A stretch of 64,000 nt of DNA from Dehalococcoidia bacterium (GTDB lineage: Bacteria; Chloroflexota; Dehalococcoidia; GIF9; AB-539-J10), in contig SKVJ01000039.1 of the NCBI GenBank assembly GCA_007129495.1, forward strand, positions 1 through 64,000. The letters run 5' to 3'. Below, one piece after another: positions 59,940 through 64,000 of this stretch; positions within the stretch are counted from its first letter, which is position 1, and each line of letters begins with the position of its first letter. The position numbers and the translations under genes are program-made. Under the pieces are notes generated by a model that was given only the letters and a program-made list of their open reading frames with translations, ran no database searches and was not told where the DNA came from.

Positions 59940-61211
59940 TCATGTCACCGCAGTCAGTTCGTCATGCCATAGATGCGCTGGAATGGACAGTAGTCCGAAG
60001 TCTTCGCGGACGAGGATCTCCTGCCAGCCTTCAACCCTGACCTTCTCCTTCATGAGTAGATGCAGTAGGCCGCACTTGCTCGTGTCCCCGATGGCAACCA
60101 TACCAATCACTATGCCACCCTTCAGGATTACTTGTCTATAATAGCCTGGTCCCTCTGATACTACCTTCTCATGGAGTGCGGGATTGTATTCAACCACACC
60201 CGCCGATCCCACAGACAAGCCGAAATAGGGAATAGAATTAAGTGTGGTGCTCCCATCATATAAACGCTGTTGGCCGGTCATACTAGCACCCGCTACTGCA
60301 CCTCCTGCCACTGCATTAGGCCAAGTGGCAAGCACGGACTCCTGCTCCCGTACGAAGTCGTATGTCCTGCAGGCATCACCACATGCGAAGATGTCCTGCG
60401 CCGTAGTTCTCATGGAAGTATCCACTAGGATGCCCTGGTCGATGAAGGCGATGCTTTCAGCCAGTTCAGTACGAGGTCTCACTCCTACTGCAAGTATTAC
60501 GAGTTCACACTGGATCCTTGTACCATCGTCGAGAGTCACGCTGGAGACTGACAGTGATTCCGGATGATCGCCATTTATGGATGTCACCTGTTTCCCGGTT
60601 GCGACATGCACTCCGGCTGCAATCGCGGCGCCCTGCACAAGTGAGGAGCCTGTGGCATCAAGCATCGTGCTGAGTAGGCGAGGCTGCATCTCAATGACAG
60701 TTACGTCCACCCCGTACTTGCGCAATGCGTCGGCTGCACTGAGTCCGATGAGACCACCTCCCACGACTACTGCACGCCGGGATGCCGGTAGATGTCGCGC
60801 AATCTGCCGGGCATCATCATATGTGGTGAAGGTGAACACTCCCCGCCTGTTGGTTCCGGTGATCTGTGGCACAATCGGCGAGCTTCCTGTTGCAATCAAT
60901 AGGCGACGCCAAGATGGGTTAGTGCCGTCCCTCAATGAAACCGTTCTCGCAGCGGTGTCAATATGTAACGCAGGGGTGTCCAATCTCAGGTCTATGGAAT
61001 GGTTCTTGTAGAATTCCCGTGGAACAAGATACATCGCATCGATGGTCTTGCCCTCGGATAGGTGTTTGGCTATGAGCGGTCGTGAGTACGCAGCATAGGG
61101 TTCATCCGAAACCATCAATATACGGTTCGACGTATCCGCCTTGCGAATTTCACGGGCGGCAGCGACTGCTCCTGCTGAGTTTCCTATTATCACGTATTCG
61201 TAATCGGCCAT
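59940..61211 (-). CDS. FAD-dependent pyridine nucleotide-disulfide oxidoreductase
   Basis: YVIIGNSAGAVAAAREIRKAD, RAVVVGGGLIGLSAADALRKYGVDVTVIEM, DIFACGDACRTYD. Confidence 0.9.
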   Translation of the reverse strand: MADYEYVIIGNSAGAVAAAREIRKADTSNRILMVSDEPYAAYSRPLIAKHLSEGKTIDAMYLVPREFYKNHSIDLRLDTPALHIDTAARTVSLRDGTNPSWRRLLIATGSSPIVPQITGTNRRGVFTFTTYDDARQIARHLPASRRAVVVGGGLIGLSAADALRKYGVDVTVIEMQPRLLSTMLDATGSSLVQGAAIAAGVHVATGKQVTSINGDHPESLSVSSVTLDDGTRIQCELVILAVGVRPRTELAESIAFIDQGILVDTSMRTTAQDIFACGDACRTYDFVREQESVLATWPNAVAGGAVAGASMTGQQRLYDGSTTLNSIPYFGLSVGSAGVVEYNPALHEKVVSEGPGYYRQVILKGGIVIGMVAIGDTSKCGLLHLLMKEKVRVEGWQEILVREDFGLLSIPAHLWHDELTAVT

Positions 61212-61235
61212 GTAGATGTTCTCCCCCGGTATATA

Positions 61236-61847
61236 CTATGAAGCGGCCAAGTGGAGGAAGTTCTTGTATAGGCGAAGGCCATCAGCACCACTCTTCTCAG
61301 GATGAAACTGCGTGGCAACGGTAAGTCCGTGCTTCACTACACTACAAAAAGGCACGCCGTACTCCGTGGTTGCATTGACAAGCGATGGGTCCACTGGCTC
61401 GACCACGTAGCTGTGCACGAAGTAGAAACTGGCGTCGTTTGGAATGCCGTCGAATAGCGCCGGAACACCTTCGTAGTGGACCTGGTTCCAGCCCATGTGA
61501 GGCACTTTTTGAGAGGCAGGCAAGCGAACAACCCGGCCCCGGAATATGCCGAGACAGTCTTGGCCGATGCCTTCCTCCGAGTGCTCGAACAGAACCTGCA
61601 TCCCCATGCAGATCCCAAGGAAAGGGCGCTCAGCCGCAATCCACTGCGTCACCATCTGAGACGAACCACGAAGTTGCATGTTGGCCATTGTATCGGTGGC
61701 TGCGCCTACCCCAGGCAGTATCATCGCGTGAGCTTTTCGCGCGTCCAAAGCCGATTCGACCACAAGCGGGTCGCTGCCTAGAAACCGCAACGCCGAAATA
61801 ACACTTCTGAGGTTTCCTGCTCCGTAGTCCACGACTGCTACATGCAT
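61236..61847 (-). CDS. hisH: Imidazole glycerol phosphate synthase glutaminase subunit
   Basis: VAVVDYGAGNLRSVISALRFLG, LPGVGAATDTMANM, FLGICMGMQVLFEHSEEG, VATQFHPEKSGADGLRLYKNFL. Confidence 0.95.
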   Translation of the reverse strand: MHVAVVDYGAGNLRSVISALRFLGSDPLVVESALDARKAHAMILPGVGAATDTMANMQLRGSSQMVTQWIAAERPFLGICMGMQVLFEHSEEGIGQDCLGIFRGRVVRLPASQKVPHMGWNQVHYEGVPALFDGIPNDASFYFVHSYVVEPVDPSLVNATTEYGVPFCSVVKHGLTVATQFHPEKSGADGLRLYKNFLHLAAS

Positions 61848-61869
61848 GATGCTGATACCGCTCCTCTTG

Positions 61870-62241
61870 TCAGTTCTGGATCGCTACTTTCACGGTGTTC
61901 ATTCGGGCTACTACCTGCTGGTTGCTTCCATGTTTCACCACCACGTTCATCTGCTCCAAGACCTCATAGTCGCCATTTGCCACTGAAGCCGAGTCCCACA
62001 ATACCGGGAAGCTGGCGTCTCTTCTGTCGGATGTGCCGACCTGCAACCACGTGTTCTGTCCAACGCTGCGGATATACCAGTTATTCATAATCCGCACGAC
62101 TGGGCCGGACAACCCCATAGAGTCCAAATCCCGGCGGAGAAGTCCTTCGTCAACATTCTCCTTCAGGAGAATGCGACCGGACAGGATCCTGGATGCTTCT
62201 GATGTCGCGACGAAATGGGGGCCCCAATTATCCTGTTGCAT
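61870..62241 (-). CDS. Unknown 123-aa protein encoded inside the glutamate synthase operon
   Basis: MQQDNWGPHFVATSEASRILSGRILLKENVDEGLLRRDLDSMGLSGPVVRIMNNWYIRSV...; same strand and tightly packed between hisH and an FMN glutamate synthase-like gene. Confidence 0.75.
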   Translation of the reverse strand: MQQDNWGPHFVATSEASRILSGRILLKENVDEGLLRRDLDSMGLSGPVVRIMNNWYIRSVGQNTWLQVGTSDRRDASFPVLWDSASVANGDYEVLEQMNVVVKHGSNQQVVARMNTVKVAIQN

Positions 62242-62331
62242 TACTCTTCCTCCTTGGTCGCAAGAATCTCCGGCAGAATGAGTTCATCGTGCGAATCGGG
62301 TGAACATCACGCGATTCCACGTCGCTCCTTC

Positions 62332-63924
62332 CTAGCTGTCAAGTACCGCTAGTGCCTCCTCTCTATATGCATCCATTACGTAGGGGATGCCTGTGACCAG
62401 AGCGCATTCCTGAGTCAGTGACATAAGGTCCCTCCGGCTGATTGCGGACACACTGAAGTTGCGGCTGCCAGCCATAATCTGCTGCAGGCCGACCTTAAGT
62501 TTCTGCGCATAGCTGTAAATGCCTATGGCACCGAGTGGTATTCTCGCCATCTCTTCGTGGCCGACTATCTGCTTCACATCTTCGTAAGAGACGAAGATCT
62601 CCTCCGGTGTAGAGCCGAACTGCCCGACTGTGTTTGGCAGTTTGCCATCGGCTATCCACTTGGCAATATTTTTGCCGACCATACCAGGAATCATGAGGGC
62701 GCGGCCCATGCAGACAGCCTTGACAAATGGCGCACCCAGCGCTAGGGCTTTGAAGACACCATCCTCGCTGCTGAACCCGCCGGCAAATGCGATATCGGGA
62801 ACACGTTCGCCCCTGATCTCAAGTCGCTCGCAGAATTCGTAGGCGGCTGAGTGCAGATAGATGCTGGGGATTCCCCATTCCTCCATCATGCGCCAGGGGC
62901 TCATCCCGGTTCCACCGGGAGCGCCATCTATAGTGATCAGGTCAAGCCGGGCTTTCGAGCCCCATTTGAGGGACATTGCAAGTTCGCGCAGACTGTAGGC
63001 TCCGGTCTTGAGAGTGATGCGCTTGAAGCCGATGTCACGCAACTCCTGTACCGCCTGAAGGAAACCCTCCTCGTCGATGAATCCCAGACGGCTATGACGC
63101 TCGACTTCCTTGAGCGCGCCGCTGGTGAATGCCGATTTGCTCGCCGTAAGCGAGGGGTCAGGTGTCACGATGTACCCCCGCTGCTGCAATTGAAGGGCTC
63201 GCTCCAGCGAGCCGACTTTAATTTCCCCGCCGATGCACTTGGCACCCTGCCCCCATTTGAGTTCGATTGTCTCGAGACCATGCCTGTCATGTACGTATTC
63301 TGCGGCACCGAGGCGTGTATCTTCCACGTTCAGTTGCACGAGGATCTCGCCATAACCATCATGATACCGCCGATAGGTTTCGATGCGACGGTCCATGTCG
63401 GGCGCCCGTCGTACTTTGCCACTGCTATCGAGTTCCAGTTCGGGATCAATGCCGCAGACGTTTTCACCGCAGACGAGTGTGATGCCGCTCAGCGCGGCAC
63501 CTACCGCGAAATGGTCCCAGTTCTTGCGTGCAATCTCTGTTGATCCGAGTGCGCCTGTGAACACAGGCACGCGCAAAGGTACCTTGGAATCCCATCCATA
63601 GCCGGTTTCCGTGTTCACCACGGGAAATGTCGCGGTATCGGGATTGCCTGCTACGCCTTCGGGTAATCCCTTGGCTCCCAGCGCATAACCCTGAATGTTA
63701 AGGTGGGAGTAGTCGACCGGATAGTCTTTGTCTGCTCCGGCAGTAACGTCGCCAAAAGGTCCCGGATAGATCAGTTCGCGGCCACGGAAAGTAGCCTTGA
63801 AGACCTCGCAGTTACCGGTGCATCCGTCGATGCAACGTGAGCACAGGCCACTCATGGGCACGACATCGCGTGAACGGTTGGTGGTACGAGTGGCGTCATT
63901 GCCATTGGGGCGTTTCAAATTCAT
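62332..63924 (-). CDS. FMN-binding glutamate synthase family protein (second, divergent paralogue)
   Basis: N-terminal CSRCIDGCTGNCEVF; VFTGALGSTEIARKNWDHFAVGAALSGI, LETIELKWGQGAKCIGGEIKVGSLERALQLQQRGYIV, LITIDGAPGGTGMSPWRMMEEWGIP. Confidence 0.9.
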   Translation of the reverse strand: MNLKRPNGNDATRTTNRSRDVVPMSGLCSRCIDGCTGNCEVFKATFRGRELIYPGPFGDVTAGADKDYPVDYSHLNIQGYALGAKGLPEGVAGNPDTATFPVVNTETGYGWDSKVPLRVPVFTGALGSTEIARKNWDHFAVGAALSGITLVCGENVCGIDPELELDSSGKVRRAPDMDRRIETYRRYHDGYGEILVQLNVEDTRLGAAEYVHDRHGLETIELKWGQGAKCIGGEIKVGSLERALQLQQRGYIVTPDPSLTASKSAFTSGALKEVERHSRLGFIDEEGFLQAVQELRDIGFKRITLKTGAYSLRELAMSLKWGSKARLDLITIDGAPGGTGMSPWRMMEEWGIPSIYLHSAAYEFCERLEIRGERVPDIAFAGGFSSEDGVFKALALGAPFVKAVCMGRALMIPGMVGKNIAKWIADGKLPNTVGQFGSTPEEIFVSYEDVKQIVGHEEMARIPLGAIGIYSYAQKLKVGLQQIMAGSRNFSVSAISRRDLMSLTQECALVTGIPYVMDAYREEALAVLDS

Positions 63925-64000
63925 GGCCTATCCTCCTCAGATGTTCAAGAGAGTTTCTATCTGCTGGCTCACATGTGCTCTAGTTGCAGTGCAGTCAGAT

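Noticed and set aside
1-64000. CRISPR arrays, prophage or transposon modules
   Set aside because: No regularly spaced direct repeats, transposase/integrase motifs or phage structural genes were seen; the content is chromosomal housekeeping.

Overview
The 64 kb window looks like a compact, bacterial, chromosomal segment, probably Chloroflexota/Dehalococcoidia-like. That affiliation is inferred from gene content only. I found no CRISPR arrays, phage genes or insertion sequences. From left to right it holds: an amino-sugar block (internally deleted phosphohexomutase, GlmU-like nucleotidyltransferase, glmS with an N-terminal insertion, a DegT-family protein with no recognisable PLP lysine); dxs, argS, recG, a fakA-like gene and rpmB; an arginine cluster argJ-B-D-G-H; korABC, yebC, ruvCA, uvrB and pepA; an rnc region with an unlisted 48-aa ORF and a J-domain protein carrying three internal repeats; a tRNA-Gln; assorted genes (RHH-like protein, MFS, DUF255, tsaC, FmdA/AmdA-like, sirtuin); and, from about 40 kb to the window end, a dense glutamine/ammonia island. 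The island contains a PurS-PurS-PurL fusion, purQ, nrpR (archaeal-type nitrogen regulator), pdxT, purF, carA, nadE, gdhA, glnA, gatB, a GlnR-like orphan regulator, and a split archaeal-type glutamate synthase operon with hisF, hisH, an FAD oxidoreductase and an unknown 123-aa protein. The most interesting signals are this nitrogen island with two regulators of different types, the I+IV mini-phosphohexomutase, the J-domain triple-repeat protein and the lysine-less DegT protein. All calls come from reading motifs; no database searches were run.
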